Positions 6,368-7,110 of a stretch of DNA of 7,110 nucleotides are shown here, one piece after another. The position numbers and the translations under genes are program-made. Source of the DNA: JARYLZ01 sp964388275 (GTDB lineage: Bacteria; Bacteroidota; Ignavibacteria; SZUA-365); NCBI GenBank assembly GCA_964388275.1, contig CAYLZD010000089.1, positions 1 to 7,110 of the forward strand, given 5' to 3'. Under the pieces are notes generated by a model. That model did not search any database and was not told where the DNA came from. It saw nothing but the letters and a program-made list of their open reading frames with translations. Position 1 is the stretch's first letter, and each line of letters starts with the position of its first letter.

Positions 6368-6377
6368 TGCTTATATT
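6349..6377 (+). promoter_or_regulatory. Sigma-70-type promoter of the toxin-antitoxin operon
   Basis: TTGGTA (6349-6354) and TATATT (6372-6377) are separated by exactly 17 nt. Transcription would start about 7 nt after the -10 box, at or next to the antitoxin ATG at 6384, leaving little or no leader. There is no Shine-Dalgarno sequence before that ATG, which fits leaderless translation. Confidence 0.6.
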
Positions 6378-6383
6378 ACCTGC

Positions 6384-6827
6384 ATGAATGATGTGATAGA
6401 ATCATACGGTTTCACAGAGGCGCGGAACAATCTCACTTCCTTGATCGACGCGGCGCAGTCGAACCGGCCGCAACGAATAAAGAGGCGAAAGAAAAGCGAG
6501 GACGAGGTGCTGGTGATTACCGAGACCATGCTCAAATCGGCGCTCTCGGAAGCGGGCAGGCAACGCGTCTCGGTCGCTTTGTTCGAGGATGACAACAATT
6601 CCTGGACGGCGACGATGGAGCCGTTCGGACTGGCTGGGAATGCTCCGTCGGAAAGCGAAGCGGTTTCGCAGATGCTAGGCGACGTCCGCCTGTACGCCGA
6701 GGAATACATGAAAAGGATTTCTCTCTACCTGCAGTCTCCGAACAGGAGAAGGCATTTTCCCCTGATTCTTCAGATTCTGCTCTGCGCAACGGATGACGAA
6801 CTGAAGAAACTCCTGCGCCTTGCCTAA
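6384..6827 (+). CDS. Composite antitoxin, Phd/YefM-like N-terminus and HicB-like middle
   Basis: 147 residues. Residues 6-56 (ESYGFTEARNNLTSLIDAAQ, then IKRRKKSEDEVLVITETMLKSAL) follow the Phd/YefM antitoxin pattern, in which this part dimerises and binds operator DNA. Residues 61-109 (VSVALFEDDNNSWTATMEP then LAGNAPSESEAVSQMLGDVRLYAEEYM) resemble the HicB fold: a strand with an acidic turn, a G-x-x-x-S/T-x-x-EA helix start and a long amphipathic helix. Residues 110-147 form a basic, leucine-rich tail (SPNRRRHFPLILQILL, ELKKLLRL) that could contact the toxin. The stop at 6825-6827 overlaps the toxin start. Taken together it should neutralise the following HicA-like protein and repress its own promoter. 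The domain assignments are by eye; the position beside a HicA-like gene is the strongest support. Confidence 0.78.
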   Translation: MNDVIESYGFTEARNNLTSLIDAAQSNRPQRIKRRKKSEDEVLVITETMLKSALSEAGRQRVSVALFEDDNNSWTATMEPFGLAGNAPSESEAVSQMLGDVRLYAEEYMKRISLYLQSPNRRRHFPLILQILLCATDDELKKLLRLA

Positions 6828-7041
6828 ATTCGGCGATCTGAAGAGATACTGCGAACGCAGCGGTTGGGAACTCTTCAAGACAACCGATCACTACTGGCAT
6901 CGCAAAATACTGGATGACGGTTCCATCCTCGTGACTAAAGTCAGCATGTCGCCGGGGAAGGAAATTCCCCGCCGCATGTGGAATTATATTCTCAAGCGGC
7001 AATTGCTGGTTACACAGGAGGAATTTAACCGCGGAATCTGA
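6820..7041 (+). CDS. HicA-like mRNA-interferase toxin, TTG start
   Basis: 73 residues, about the usual HicA size. The pattern follows the family: MPKFGDLKRYCERSGWELFK, then TTDHYWHRK with H24 at the place of the catalytic histidine of the GSH motif, a DDGSILVTK strand, KEIP, and a closing helix MWNYILKRQLL. HicA proteins are small dsRBD-fold ribonucleases that cut mRNA. The start is TTG at 6820-6822: a TGA in the same frame at 6802-6804 excludes an upstream start, and no later ATG keeps the N-terminal motif. The gene overlaps the antitoxin by 8 nt with only a weak purine stretch before it, so translation is probably coupled and kept below the antitoxin level. Order is antitoxin then toxin, the reverse of classical hicAB. 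Confidence 0.82.
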   Translation: MPKFGDLKRYCERSGWELFKTTDHYWHRKILDDGSILVTKVSMSPGKEIPRRMWNYILKRQLLVTQEEFNRGI

Positions 7042-7042
7042 T

Positions 7043-7110
7043 CCAGGGCTCACGCCCTGGGCTTGGGTATCACGCCCCTCCGGGGCTCAATTTATTCATC
7101 ATTCATCATT
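7043..7110 (+). terminator. Double hairpin plus ATTCATCATT tail after the toxin gene (composite repeat copy 2)
   Basis: Two hairpins follow the toxin stop by 1 nt: CCAGGGC-TCAC-GCCCTGG (7043-7060, 7-bp stem) and GCCCC-TCC-GGGGC (7074-7086), then TCAATTTATT. The second stem followed by an AT-rich run could terminate the toxin-antitoxin transcript, although the T-run is interrupted. Positions 7053-7103 match 3600-3650 at 44 of 51 positions, so this is also a dispersed repeat. It continues to the window edge and may extend further. Confidence 0.55.

Larger units (their letters stand above)
5987..6383. other. 397-bp divergent intergenic region filled with inverted repeats
   Basis: It separates the leftward receiver gene from the rightward toxin-antitoxin operon. 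It contains a 14-bp inverted repeat (6054-6093), an inverted-orientation TCATCATT-type repeat (6094-6130), a CGAAACA-rich long inverted repeat (6154-6228), a broken inverted repeat (6254-6310) and the toxin-antitoxin promoter (6341-6377). The short reading frames on the minus strand here are repeat-derived (FRVFRGFF, HHSVFII type) and are not called. I see no clear promoter for the receiver gene. Confidence 0.65.

Overview
This window looks like a chromosomal segment from a GC-rich member of the Bacteroidota / FCB group, of the Ignavibacteria, Kapabacteria or Chlorobi-like kind. The clearest sign is a textbook type IX secretion (T9SS) C-terminal sorting domain, with NYPNPFN followed by an LGREVAVL / AGRHAVSWNAAGLPSGVYT pattern, on the protein at 3774-5555. 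A large secreted SBBP/fibronectin protein and families of short intergenic repeats fit the same group. The lineage is inferred from these features; no marker gene is present.

Left part, minus strand (1-3046): a large gene whose 3' end lies beyond the left edge. It encodes a signal peptide, an N-terminal domain of the kind that precedes SBBP repeats, seven SBBP-type repeats of about 65 residues (probably one beta-propeller), and at least three fibronectin type III domains. A 7-bp tandem repeat lies in frame within its coding sequence. The 727-bp gap at 3047-3773 has no convincing gene and is packed with short hairpins and dispersed-repeat fragments.

Middle, minus strand (3774-5986): a 593-residue T9SS-exported protein made of ELWxSxGTxxGT units, preceded 71 bp upstream by a stand-alone response-regulator receiver domain. 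All three minus-strand genes read leftward. They could be partly co-transcribed, but the repeat-filled gap makes this unlikely for the leftmost gene.

Right part: a 397-bp divergent intergenic region (5987-6383) contains four separate inverted or dispersed repeats and then a well-formed promoter. This promoter drives a plus-strand toxin-antitoxin operon (6384-7041). The antitoxin looks like a composite of a Phd/YefM-like N-terminus and a HicB-like middle, and the HicA-like toxin starts with TTG inside the antitoxin stop region. The promoter carries a 12-bp perfect palindrome between -35 and -10 and appears to start transcription at or next to the antitoxin ATG, so the mRNA may be leaderless. 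The window ends in a double hairpin plus ATTCATCATT repeat that closely matches one in the 3047-3773 gap.

The most interesting item is the composite-antitoxin/HicA-like pair with its compact promoter. The second is the nested, mobile-looking hairpin repeat family, including one repeat that became coding sequence.
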